Below, piece after piece: positions 46,662 through 54,452 of a DNA stretch of 54,452 nt. The stretch is from Bacteroidales bacterium. Its GTDB lineage: Bacteria > Bacteroidota > Bacteroidia > Bacteroidales > GCA-2748055. The stretch spans positions 1 through 54,452 of the forward strand of contig JAGLOO010000054.1 in NCBI GenBank assembly GCA_023138875.1, in the 5' to 3' direction. The notes below the pieces were generated by a model that was not told the origin of the DNA, did no database searches, and saw nothing but the letters and a program-made list of their open reading frames with translations. How positions within the stretch are numbered: the first letter of the stretch is position 1; each line of letters opens with the position of its first letter. The position numbers and the translations under genes were made by a program.

Positions 46662-47384
46662 TCAGTCTGTTTTTTCAACCAGCCAGCGGATCGAATTATT
46701 TAACAGTTGCTTGAATGAAGAATTTCTATAAGCAATTTTGTCATGCCCTAACATGAGATATACAATGGTTGATTGGTTGTGGGAATGAACCCAGCCCACA
46801 AGCGGTGAACAGTCAGGATGCTCTGTTTTGAGCAGGGGAGTAACTCCATCCACCACTGTAATATTTGAATATCCTTCGTCATGGATGTTGAAGTCCACCA
46901 CACCTTTTGTAACCGGATGGCCGGAATTCACCACCTCAATATGCAGATCAATATCGTGCCTGTAATCTGAAAAGAGGGAGGTGTCTGAAGAAAATCGCGG
47001 CATCACATACCGGCCTCCGACCATTTCCATATATCCATCCCATTCCTGAAAAGTGCAGATTGCATGGTGAAGGAAGAGCATGGGTATACCCTGACCGGTG
47101 AGACGGAGAAAGATACCGGAGTCCCTTTCAGGCAAATCAGGTATGAAATCGTAAAAGAGCAACAGGTCATATGAATCAACCTCTTCTGATTGAAGTAATT
47201 TCATGGCCCCTGGGTGCGAAACGGAATCGAATTCAATCCCTTCCATTGAATGGAACATATGAAAGAATTCGGTTGTATCGTAACTGTGACCTCCAACTAT
47301 AAGCAACACCTTTGGTGTCTGTGTGCAGCTGATCAGGCTGACTGTTGTAATCAGGAGAACTACCTTGAATATGGTCTTTTTCAT
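46662..47384 (-). CDS. ThuA-like domain lipoprotein
   Basis: A 240-residue lipoprotein (lipobox SLISCTQT, Cys about 20). The rest is a ThuA-like, glutamine-amidotransferase-type fold: VLLIVGGHSYDTTEFFHMF, FLHHAICTFQEWDGY, GHPVTKGVVDFNIHDEGYSN and VYLMLGHD. ThuA was first linked to trehalose use; many Bacteroidota relatives lie near sugar oxidoreductases, as here with the Gfo/Idh/MocA gene. Catalytic activity is not shown. Confidence 0.85.
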   Translation of the reverse strand: MKKTIFKVVLLITTVSLISCTQTPKVLLIVGGHSYDTTEFFHMFHSMEGIEFDSVSHPGAMKLLQSEEVDSYDLLLFYDFIPDLPERDSGIFLRLTGQGIPMLFLHHAICTFQEWDGYMEMVGGRYVMPRFSSDTSLFSDYRHDIDLHIEVVNSGHPVTKGVVDFNIHDEGYSNITVVDGVTPLLKTEHPDCSPLVGWVHSHNQSTIVYLMLGHDKIAYRNSSFKQLLNNSIRWLVEKTD

Positions 47385-47401
47385 GATTTCCAGTATTATT
47401 T

Positions 47402-47782
47402 TTATCCTATAATATCAACTTTTCTTCCGAAAGGGGAGATGGCAAAACCGGCCAGTTTGAAATGTTGGAGTCCCCAGGGAATTCCTATAATGGTGATGAA
47501 TAACAGGAAACCAAAAAGTACATGGGTAAGGGCAATCCATAGTCCGGCAATAAAGAACCAGAGAATGTTAAGCAGTGTAAACAGGCAGCCTGGCAGCTCT
47601 CCTTTATCCACCTGGAAGGTCCTTCCGAAAGGCCACAGGCAAAGGGACCCGATCTTGATCATCTGAAACCCGAAAGGTATTCCGATGATGGTGGCCATCA
47701 TTACCACACCACCTAAAAAGTAGCCAATGGAGGTGGCCAGTCCACCGAATATTAGCCAGATCAGATTGCCAAGGAAATTCAA
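47402..47782 (-). CDS. YccF domain-containing membrane protein
   Basis: A 126-residue inner-membrane protein consisting of two similar YccF units (GNLIWLIFGG ... IGIPFGFQMIKI and LNILWFFIAG ... IGIPWGLQHFKLA). Each has two helices. Function unknown. It begins 17 bases upstream of the ThuA gene and ends 10 bases after the lipoprotein gene, so the three may share a transcript. Confidence 0.88.
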   Translation of the reverse strand: MNFLGNLIWLIFGGLATSIGYFLGGVVMMATIIGIPFGFQMIKIGSLCLWPFGRTFQVDKGELPGCLFTLLNILWFFIAGLWIALTHVLFGFLLFITIIGIPWGLQHFKLAGFAISPFGRKVDIIG

Positions 47783-47792
47783 GACCTGCGGA

Positions 47793-48686
47793 TCAATTGG
47801 TCGATGCTATGAGGATAGTGCGCAGGTTAGAGATCAGTTCAAATGTAGTTTTTAAATCATCATTGGAGGCAATCTCACTCACAGACGCTACAACCAGGGT
47901 GGGTTTTACCTTTCTTAACTGGATAGAGAGTTCTTTCAATTTTGCGAAAGTAGTTAAAACAACCAATCCTTCAAGTTGATCCTGCTGCTTTTCAAATGCT
48001 TCATAAAGGATTCCAGTCGCCGGTTCAAGCTGGTTCAGGTAGATGATCAGCAACTCCTTAATGTTACTCTCTTCTTCCCTGCTGATCTCCTGAGCATTCA
48101 CTTTTTGCTTCAGCAAATTGCTTGTTATATATACTTTTTCAATGAAAGAACCAGTAAGAAAGGCAGTGTGAACGAATACCATCTCCTGATCCGAACTGTA
48201 TTTCTCGCTCTCCAGCAGAAGATTATTGAACAGCATGGTGATGGTATCCCTCTTCATTATCGTTCCTTCCAGGTTCTCAATGGTCCAGGAGGCGAATTCA
48301 GATTCAATACCGATATGTCGTGCAAGTTCCTGTGTGGCCGCGAAAGTCAGAAACATGTTTTCTTCGGCACCTCCATAGAGATGGTAAATGATATCGGTCA
48401 TATAAATTCCCAGGTTTGCTGCGGCAAGCGGATAGGTGGTTTTATAACTATGGGCGCTGTAAGGATCATTGGTTAATACATCATAATACTCTGCATCAAC
48501 CATGTCCAGTATGCTGAAAATCTGATCTACCCTGTTCATATTGGGTTCAATTGCTTCAGCTGCTTTGATATAGGAATCAATATCAAAAGCTTCCGTTGAA
48601 TTGTCTTCCTTCTTCTTATTGCTGCCACAGGAAGCAATAAAGAGGATTGATAAGAGAAGAGCCAGTGTGATTTTGAAATATTTCAT
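47793..48686 (-). CDS. Hypothetical lipoprotein
   Basis: A 297-residue lipoprotein (signal ending LFIASCGSN, Cys about 20). The mature protein is mostly helical, with charged and Glu-rich segments, and no motif I recognise. It lies upstream of YccF (10-base gap) in the same direction. Role unknown. Confidence 0.75.
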   Translation of the reverse strand: MKYFKITLALLLSILFIASCGSNKKKEDNSTEAFDIDSYIKAAEAIEPNMNRVDQIFSILDMVDAEYYDVLTNDPYSAHSYKTTYPLAAANLGIYMTDIIYHLYGGAEENMFLTFAATQELARHIGIESEFASWTIENLEGTIMKRDTITMLFNNLLLESEKYSSDQEMVFVHTAFLTGSFIEKVYITSNLLKQKVNAQEISREEESNIKELLIIYLNQLEPATGILYEAFEKQQDQLEGLVVLTTFAKLKELSIQLRKVKPTLVVASVSEIASNDDLKTTFELISNLRTILIASTN

Positions 48687-48991
48687 TTTCAGGTAAAATT
48701 ATATTGTGACTAAAAATTGTAACGAATATAGACAAATTATGTTTATTCACGAGTGCAATTTTTGATTTGTTTCCCTGGAAATCAGATGAATCCTGTGCTC
48801 GCATTGGATTCGCCGAACTCGTAAATTCTTGCGCTGCTGCTTGTGGCGGGGAGCCTGAATTGCATCAAAGAGAAAAGCTGCCCTGGCGAACAGCTTTTCA
48901 AACCCTAAATTTAACCCAATTGTTGACCTAAATGTAACTTCAAAGTTGTGTTATTTAGTTCATAAAAAACATGAGAAAACTCATGTTTAGG
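48687..48991. other. Intergenic region without genes
   Basis: 305 bases between the lipoprotein gene and the ABC ATPase gene. No ORF is convincing. It holds a 9-base perfect inverted repeat (48872-48899, see findings) and the terminator of the ABC ATPase gene (48967-48988). Confidence 0.6.
48967..48988 (-). terminator. Intrinsic terminator of the lone ABC ATPase gene
   Basis: On the minus strand AAACATGAG-TTTT-CTCATGTTT is a perfect 9-base stem with a 4-base loop, just after the stop codon of the ATPase gene. It is followed by further T residues. This is a good rho-independent terminator and implies that no downstream permease gene is co-transcribed. Confidence 0.75.
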
Positions 48992-49675
48992 TCAGAGTTT
49001 CTTATGAATGTTCTCAGTAACAACATGTCCGTCGAAAAGCTGAATGATCCTGTGTGACCTTTCGGCATCGCTGGGGGAGTGTGTAACCATCACAATGGTG
49101 GTCCCGTCCTCATTCAATTCCGTGAGCAGGGCCATTACCTCGGAACCATTGGCTGAATCCAGGTTACCGGTAGGTTCGTCGGCAAGGATCAGTTTCGGTA
49201 TTGTGACAACAGCACGGGCAATTGCTACGCGCTGTTGCTGACCGCCCGATAGCTGCTGAGGGAAGTGATTTTTACGATGACTGATCTTCATACGTTCCAT
49301 CACTTTTTCCACCTTCTTCTTCCTTTCAGAGGCACTCATCTTCAAGTAGAGAAGGGGCAATTCAATATTTTCATAAACGGTTAATTCGTCAATCAGGTTA
49401 AAACTCTGGAACACAAACCCGATGTTGCCTTTACGAAGGTTTGTTCTTCCTTTCTCTTTCAGATTGGCTACTTCCGTTTCATGGAAAAGATAGGAACCAT
49501 CCGAGGGGTTATCCAGGAGTCCGAGTATATTTAGCAGGGTTGATTTTCCGCAGCCGGAAGGCCCCATGATTGCAACAAACTCTCCATCCTTCACTTCGAT
49601 ATTTACATTGTTCAGTGCGGTGGTTTCAACTTCGTCTGTACGAAATACTTTCACCAGGTCAACAGTTTTAATCAT
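48992..49675 (-). CDS. Lone LolD/MacB-type ABC transporter ATP-binding protein
   Basis: A 227-residue ABC ATPase from the ATG at 49675 ([20 protein letters not shown]). An upstream start at 49726 would place a hydrophobic tail before the domain and overlaps the promoter. All motifs are intact: Walker [12 protein letters not shown], signature [14 protein letters not shown], Walker [13 protein letters not shown], switch His MVTHSP. No permease follows; a terminator lies 4 bases downstream. Bacteroidota usually place several MacB permeases after such an ATPase. The permease at 534-2924 could be a partner, but distance makes this a guess. Confidence 0.9.
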   Translation of the reverse strand: MIKTVDLVKVFRTDEVETTALNNVNIEVKDGEFVAIMGPSGCGKSTLLNILGLLDNPSDGSYLFHETEVANLKEKGRTNLRKGNIGFVFQSFNLIDELTVYENIELPLLYLKMSASERKKKVEKVMERMKISHRKNHFPQQLSGGQQQRVAIARAVVTIPKLILADEPTGNLDSANGSEVMALLTELNEDGTTIVMVTHSPSDAERSHRIIQLFDGHVVTENIHKKL

Positions 49676-49709
49676 TGGTATGGTTTTTTGTAAATAATAG
49701 AACAAAAAA

Positions 49710-49726
49710 AACAATAGACATGCCAA
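49710..49726 (-). promoter_or_regulatory. Sigma-54-like promoter of the ABC ATPase gene
   Basis: On the minus strand TTGGCATGTCTATTGTT resembles the sigma-54 consensus TGGCAC-N5-TTGCA: GG at -24 and GT instead of GC at -12, with correct 10-base spacing. It would start transcription about 20 bases before the ATG at 49675. The palindrome 49803-49818 could be the activator site. Confidence 0.45.
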
Positions 49727-49802
49727 AATAAGTAAAATTCAGATATTGAGCAATATAGTCAATTATCCCTTGTTGATAAAGTGTTCACTTTTGAGACGGA
49801 GC

Positions 49803-49828
49803 TGTACGTTTTCGTACACTGCGTACAC
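49803..49828. promoter_or_regulatory. TGTACG-TTTT-CGTACA palindrome with a third half-site, likely activator-binding site
   Basis: TGTACGTTTTCGTACA (49803-49818) is a perfect inverted repeat with a 4-base spacer. A further CGTACAC half-site begins at 49822. The site lies about 80-110 bases upstream of the sigma-54-like element on the minus strand, a usual place for an enhancer-binding protein. The gap 49727-49855 contains no gene. Confidence 0.5.
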
Positions 49829-49855
49829 CTCAGGGCTGACCCCTCCGGATGCTGA

Positions 49856-50986
49856 TTAAAGCCGGTTCCAGCTATGTCCGAACACGAGGTAAAAGCCCCA
49901 GCTATCAGGTCCCCAGGCAAAGTCAATACCCGAATGAAGCTTAAATAACCGGGCAATTTCATACCTGAAACCTGCGCCGTAATTATATACCCAATTGAAT
50001 TCACCAAAGTCCACTTCAGGGTTAAATGCTTTTGCGAATCCTCCAAAAAGGGTCAGGCTCCATCGACCCGTGAGATTGAACCGCTCTTCAGTTTCAAAAG
50101 TAAGGGTTGAGTAATTCTGATAACGCAGGGCCGGGATCCCCCTAAGGTTGACGTAAGGTTTGGCAAAAAACGGGATCTCTCCCCAGCTGCTCTGTAATTC
50201 AGCCCTTAAGCCTGTCACCAGCCATGAGGTAGGGTTGGCGAAATATAATCCGTACAGATCAGCCTGGTTATAGGTTACATGGCTACCGACCCAGGGGGCA
50301 TAATGGGAATAGGTCCCTTTCAGGTAGACCCCTTTGTTTGGTGTAAAGGTATTATCCCTGTAATCCAGGAATAGAACGGGTCCGATTCCTCCAAGGTTGT
50401 TTTCAAATTCCCAGGATTCCAATCCGGGGATATCAAGGATCCTTTCAATGGTCACTTTTGTTTGAGAGAACTGGTATCGTGCCCCAGCAAAGAGACTGAT
50501 CTGGCCCAGCCTGAATGCCACCTGTTGAATCAGGGAAAGGGTAGATAGATTAAACTTGAATTCCAGGGGAAGCCGGGACGGATAGTAGGTCAGGTTTAAA
50601 GAGCCATAAAAAGCGGCACCCAGGTACCTGATGCGGTCATGCTTCCATATTCCCGAATGCCCCCCTCCCAGTCCCCAACTACCATTCTGGGTATACATTC
50701 CACCCAGAATGGTGAGACTGGGAGGAGATGGGTCTCCTCTTTTCAGGGCCTTTATATCCCGGTGAATAAAGACCGGACCTCCTGCCACACCGTATCCCAA
50801 GGCAGGCTCAGTGACCGGCATGACAAATGGGAGAAAGCCATAAACACTGGCCAGGAAATAACTCACATCCAACGCACCATCGAGTGAATCGATGAATTGA
50901 CTTTTGAGATTATTTTGGGGATACACCTGGAAGCAACTACCCAGCAGAGCGATGGTCAAAAGAACCAGGAAAGATTGTTTGGGCAT
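49856..50986 (-). CDS. BamA/TamA-like outer-membrane protein
   Basis: A 376-residue outer-membrane protein with a signal peptide (LLTIALLGSCFQVYPQ). The whole mature part resembles the barrel domain of the Omp85/BamA/TamA surface-antigen family: PALGYGVAGGPVFI, then GLGGGHSGIW, a LDYRDNTFTPNKGVYLKG segment typical of the family, and LRGIPALRYQ near the barrel centre. POTRA domains are absent, so it is a short barrel-only form. Its substrates are unknown. It ends 3 bases after the GSCFA gene and is likely co-transcribed with it. Confidence 0.85.
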   Translation of the reverse strand: MPKQSFLVLLTIALLGSCFQVYPQNNLKSQFIDSLDGALDVSYFLASVYGFLPFVMPVTEPALGYGVAGGPVFIHRDIKALKRGDPSPPSLTILGGMYTQNGSWGLGGGHSGIWKHDRIRYLGAAFYGSLNLTYYPSRLPLEFKFNLSTLSLIQQVAFRLGQISLFAGARYQFSQTKVTIERILDIPGLESWEFENNLGGIGPVLFLDYRDNTFTPNKGVYLKGTYSHYAPWVGSHVTYNQADLYGLYFANPTSWLVTGLRAELQSSWGEIPFFAKPYVNLRGIPALRYQNYSTLTFETEERFNLTGRWSLTLFGGFAKAFNPEVDFGEFNWVYNYGAGFRYEIARLFKLHSGIDFAWGPDSWGFYLVFGHSWNRL

Positions 50987-50989
50987 GTT

Positions 50990-51955
50990 TTAAATGGTTT
51001 GATTATCCCATGCGAGAAAGGGATATTTCTCCTGCAACTTCTGCCGTTTGTTCTCCTGTTTCCGGACCATTTTCATATAAGCGTCTCCACCCGGATGGAT
51101 GGGGCGGTGATCCATCATGTTGAGCAGTGGTTGCAGTTCCCCAATGATCTGTTTTGATTCATCACTGATGAGTGAATGCCTGAACTTCTCCCAGATGTAT
51201 TCGGTGGCCTGCCCGCTGGTGTGTAGCAGGTCATCTCCATAATAGCGGTAATCGCGCAGTTCATCCATAACGATCTCATAGGAGGGAAAATAGAAGAGGC
51301 GATCAGGAAAACGCTTCTTCAGTTCTTCACATGCCAGCAGCAGGGTGGCCTTGCTAAGCTGGTTCCCGTGGGCACCATCTTTCCAGTGGCGGACAGGACT
51401 AACAGTGAGTAATATTTTCAGGTTCTGGTTGAATTCAAACAGAGAGGGTAGTAAAGCTTCATAGATCCCGACGATCTCATCAGTGGTGAGCCGTGACCTG
51501 GTAAACTGAGCGGCGGGGATCTTATGGCAATTACAGACCACCTCTCCTGTGGGATTATATCTGAAAACCCATGCAGTGCCCCAGGTAATGATCAGGTATT
51601 TTGCGGATTGCAACACCTCCTTTGCTCCTGTAAAACTGAGGTTGATTTTCTGAAGGGCCTCTTCCCTGTCTGGAGATGAATACCCCGTATAATGGTCAAA
51701 GGAAAACCAGAGATCGTTGTATTGATCAAGGTCATCAGCCACATAAGCTTTTTTGTGGAGCAGTGCATCCAATCCTCTCTTTACCGAAAGGGGGTTGTAT
51801 ATGACACCGAACGGGTTGATACAAACCGGGAACAGGTATTTTTCCAGTTGACTGCCAATGTTTTCCGTAAAGCAGGATCCCATCATCAGGATGGGTGACT
51901 GATGGCCCAACCGGAAAGGATATTCCGGAATGCTGACCTCCGTAAACAGTTTCAT
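50990..51955 (-). CDS. GSCFA-domain protein
   Basis: A 321-residue protein with the defining motif MMGSCFTENIGSQL near the N-terminus (residues about 26-39), and YLIITWGTAWVF and SPVRHWKDG in the expected order. The family is abundant in Bacteroidota and related to SGNH hydrolases; its function is not established. No signal peptide. It is followed directly by the barrel protein gene and is divergent from the YjbQ fragment. Confidence 0.9.
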   Translation of the reverse strand: MKLFTEVSIPEYPFRLGHQSPILMMGSCFTENIGSQLEKYLFPVCINPFGVIYNPLSVKRGLDALLHKKAYVADDLDQYNDLWFSFDHYTGYSSPDREEALQKINLSFTGAKEVLQSAKYLIITWGTAWVFRYNPTGEVVCNCHKIPAAQFTRSRLTTDEIVGIYEALLPSLFEFNQNLKILLTVSPVRHWKDGAHGNQLSKATLLLACEELKKRFPDRLFYFPSYEIVMDELRDYRYYGDDLLHTSGQATEYIWEKFRHSLISDESKQIIGELQPLLNMMDHRPIHPGGDAYMKMVRKQENKRQKLQEKYPFLAWDNQTI

Positions 51956-51996
51956 GGGATTGGTTAAATTAATACCAGCAACTAAATATAAAGAAA

Positions 51997-52140
51997 ATGC
52001 AGCGAATTGTTCAGATCAGCATCCCGTTACACAACGGCCTGTTTGATATCACAAGGGAGGTGGAAGCAATTGTTACCGAAAGCGAAATCAAATCCGGCAT
52101 GGCCAATGTGTATGCCCAGGGTGCTACTGCGACCATTATG
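51997..52140 (+). pseudogene. YjbQ family protein, 5' fragment
   Basis: The start matches YjbQ (secondary thiamine-phosphate synthase-like) proteins: DITREVEAIVTES, GMANVYAQGATATIM. After about codon 48 the family match ends, where IQEN would be expected, and the frame goes on with foreign residues to 52230. The missing part holds most of the conserved His and Glu residues. The break coincides within about 30 bases with the 3' end of the integron integrase sequence, so an element insertion or deletion there truncated the gene. Confidence 0.75.
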
Positions 52141-52171
52141 AAAGAATTCAAGATGATGAAAGCTATTGGCA

Positions 52172-53174
52172 CTATGATTGAGAATTCCAGGTATCAAGCG
52201 GGCTTTGAACATTATATTTATTTCTGTTGAGTACATGAGTATATATCATAGTGGTTCGAACATCTTTATGACCCAGTAATTAGCTTCGCTGAGCTCCTTT
52301 CAGTCGGTTCCTGTATGGTGCGAATATCATAACCTTCCTCAAGAAGATGCGTAGCAAATGAATAGCGAAAAGTATGACATGAGGCGTTTTTAGTAATCTG
52401 TGACTTTCTGATTGCATTTTTCACTTCTTTTTGTAAAAAGCTTTCATGGCGATAGTGTTGTTTCAATTTTCCTGAACGTGGGTCAATTGCTGGTTTCCTG
52501 GAGGGAAAAATATATTGCCAGGCCAGTTCTTTCGGAGCATTTGGATACTTTCTCTCTAATGCTTCTGGTATAGAAGCACCTACAAATCCTTTTACTAACA
52601 TATTTTCTTCCAATTTGATCTTTGCCTTTTCTATTTGTCTCTTTAATTGTGGTATTAATGAGTGTGGAAGTAACGTTCTCCGATCGTTGTCTCCTTTGCC
52701 TGCACGAATAATTATTTCATTGAGATTGAAGTTTATATCTTTTATACGCAATCTTAAACACTCAGTTAAACGCAATCCACTGCCATATAATAGTGAAGCC
52801 ATAAGATGAAATTCGCCGTGAAGGTTTGATATTACAACTTTAGCTTCATCACGACTAAACACAACAGGCAAACGTTTTCCAATTCTTGCATGCTTAAACT
52901 CAAAATCTTCCAGCGGAATTTTCAGCACCTTTTTGTATAAGAATACAAGCGCATTTAAAGCCTGGTTTTGAGTGGAAGCGGATACCTTTCTTACAACTGC
53001 AAGGTTGGTGAGGAAATCCGCTATCTCCTTTCCCCCCATCTCTTCAGGATGTCTTTTATTGTGGAAGATAATAAACCGGTATATCCAATTGACATAGGTT
53101 TTTTCTGTACTATAACTGAAATGATTTGTGCGAATTACTTCCCTGACATGATTTAATAACTTCGAGCCTTTCAT
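52172..53174 (-). pseudogene. intI: Integron integrase (IntI), frameshifted near the C-terminus
   Basis: A tyrosine recombinase matching IntI throughout: KTYVNWIYRFIIFHNKRHP, STQNQALNALVFLY, catalytic Arg135 in GSGLRLTECLRL, the IntI-specific insert (VGASIPEALERKYPNAP, WQYIFPS, DPRSGKL), and His267-x-x-Arg270 (HTFRYSFATHLL). After GYDIRTIQE (Glu289) a 28-base insertion at 52280-52307 shifts the frame; the protein then stops at 52266. The rest of the normal protein, [18 protein letters not shown] with the catalytic Tyr, continues in another frame to a stop at 52172. Undisturbed it would be about 324 residues. No attC repeats were seen. Confidence 0.85.
52280..52307. other. 28-base insertion disrupting intI
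   Basis: Removing bases 52280-52307 joins the codons for QE and LLGH exactly, as expected for IntI. The 28 bases contain an imperfect palindrome (AGCTTCGCTGAGCT). They give a +1 frameshift and a stop. It may be the footprint of an excised element; no source was seen. Confidence 0.7.
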
Positions 53175-53979
53175 TCTCGGAATTATAATTGAATATTTTC
53201 CATATATTATTAATATTTAACATGTTATACTGCATTTTGCGGCAATCGGCTCATTTATTTCATATTATATTGCAAGTACAAATTTTGGACGTACTATGAA
53301 ATCTGAGGATTTTTAAACAGGATTGTAAACAGACACTGCCGCCAAAACGCAATCAAGAATAACCTGGCAGTCATATTTACGATTTTAGAAATCACAACTG
53401 TGTTGCTTTTTCTTTATGTGGTGAGCTTTCATATATCTGCCTTTATTTAAAAGATTTTCTATATCACTGGAAATAAAGCAGATAAATTAAATTGACTGGA
53501 GTGTAAATAACGCAGAGAAGTCACATAATCTAGAAAAGTCACAACTCCTTTACTTCCTAATATTATGAATTAGGATGCTCTAACCGTTACTTCCAGGATA
53601 TTGCCATCTGATCATTCCAAACTGTTTACTTTCTGTTCCGCTTATATCCCTTTTTCGTCTTATCAATTCCAGGAGACCTGGATCTCAGACTCAGACAGGA
53701 ACTCAGAGAAGCTCCCAGCAAATCTCGGGATTCACATAGTTTATTATTGTATAAGATTATTATTCTTTGTATTTTCAAAAGCACTCTCCTGATAGAAAAC
53801 AATTCTTTTTGGGAGTGACATGGCGAAGCTGTGTGATGCCGAGTGAATATATTATTTGTTATATCTGTATATAGTCTTTTCAGATCTTTCCAATAGTAGG
53901 AATCGATATATCTAATCTAAAATGATAGTATTTTCATCCAAATAGAGTACTATACCGCAAAAGGCAGTAGAACCCGGAA
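53175..53979. other. Region without recognisable genes
   Basis: About 805 A/T-rich bases upstream of intI and before the IS110 fragment. A gene cassette array would lie here if the integrase had been functional, but no attC-like pair (RYYYAAC and GTTRRRY) or cassette ORF was found. An ORF at 53601-53792 resembles nothing known and is not credible. Confidence 0.5.
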
Positions 53980-54423
53980 ATGAATGAGAACTATGAACTG
54001 GTCACAGGTATTGTAGGAGTAGGTCCGGTTATTGCTACGGACCTGATCATCAAGACCGGCAACTTCAGGATTATAGATACATATCGAAAGGCGGCCTCTT
54101 ATGCCGGTGTATGTCCTTTCCCAAATACTTCCGGGAAGATGGTGGGGAAATCCAAAACAAGTCCATTTGCAGATAAGAAACTCAAAACTTTGTTGTACAT
54201 GGGCGCAAGGGCAGCCGTAAAACACAATAAGGAATATGCACTATACTATCAGAAGAAACAGCTTGAAGGAAAGCCGCATTACCTGATAATGAATAATCTA
54301 TCCAATAAACTACTCAGAACTGCATACAGCGTTGTGAGAAATAAAACACCCTATGTCCAGGATCATGTTTGCCTTGATCCCAGGGAAAGAAATATGAACA
54401 GCTCCACAAAAAAGGTGGCTTAA
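53980..54423 (+). pseudogene. IS110-family transposase, C-terminal fragment
   Basis: 147 codons encode only the second, Transposase_20-type domain of an IS110 recombinase: YELVTGIVGVGPVIATDLI, YAGVCPFPNTSGKMVGKSK (contains the Ser expected to be catalytic), and KTLLYMGARAAVKHNKEY. The DEDD domain of about 170 residues is missing, and a stop lies four codons upstream of the ATG. Only the 3' part of an element remains, so it cannot move on its own. It ends at TAA 54421, close to the window edge. Confidence 0.85.
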
Positions 54424-54452
54424 AATTTGGAATTTACTAGAGTATATATGTT

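Noticed and set aside
53601-53792. Short ORF of 63 codons
   Set aside because: No similarity or ribosome binding site of note, in an A/T-rich region.
53175-53979. Integron cassette array
   Set aside because: No attC-like inverted pairs or cassette ORFs could be found by eye.

Overview
The window comes from the chromosome of a member of the Bacteroidota, probably of the Bacteroidales/Marinilabiliales kind. The signs are a T9SS type A sorting domain, FISUMP domains, a GSCFA protein, several glycosidases and a sulfatase, and promoters of the Bacteroidota type (TTTG or TTG, 19-20 bases, TAnnTTTG). All gene names rest on reading translations by eye; nothing was searched against a database. No tRNA, rRNA or CRISPR array was seen.

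Layout. 1-458: decayed IS91-type transposase. 534-2924: MacB/FtsX-type permease. 3115-3789: gene fragments (AbiEii-like C-terminus, AAA ATPase N-terminus, an unknown C-terminus). 3811-11474: PQQ-propeller lipoprotein, Fe-S aldo/keto reductase, GH3 glycosidase, FISUMP lipoprotein, GNAT/FemAB-like acyltransferase. 11666-20495: a same-strand set of six envelope genes (cysteine-rich membrane protein, ABC permease, ABC ATPase, LamG-OmpA protein, DUF4412 protein, and a 1266-residue propeller/methyltransferase-like/malectin protein) that resembles Planctomycetes-type families. 20544-25945: a truncated secreted protein, a T9SS-secreted metalloprotease with a FISUMP domain nested in an Ig-like repeat, and broken DUF1254 and carbonic anhydrase genes. 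26035-31665: TypA, a glycosyltransferase, a MATE transporter and a sulfatase. 31804-33533: a TonB-dependent receptor pseudogene with a well preserved promoter.

33544-40346 is the most interesting region. It is a tightly packed minus-strand operon of six genes: PqqD-like protein, ATP-grasp ligase, fold-III PLP decarboxylase, urea transporter fused to an M23 peptidase, TPR/beta-barrel protein and TPR protein. Four of its five junctions overlap. A divergent AraC-type regulator with an N-terminal HMA-like MxCxxC domain sits beside it, and a perfect palindrome lies between. The enzyme set suggests a small amino-acid-derived or peptide-like product, possibly metal related, with dedicated envelope proteins.

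41088-51955: beta-mannosidase, Yip1 protein, an SDR lacking its catalytic tyrosine, Gfo/Idh/MocA and ThuA-like proteins, YccF, a lipoprotein, a lone LolD-type ATPase behind a sigma-54-like promoter with a TGTACG/CGTACA palindrome, a BamA/TamA-like barrel and GSCFA. 51997-54423: truncated YjbQ, an integron integrase broken by a 28-base insertion, about 800 bases without genes, and a C-terminal IS110 transposase fragment. Overall the window carries many broken genes next to intact carbohydrate-degradation and envelope functions.
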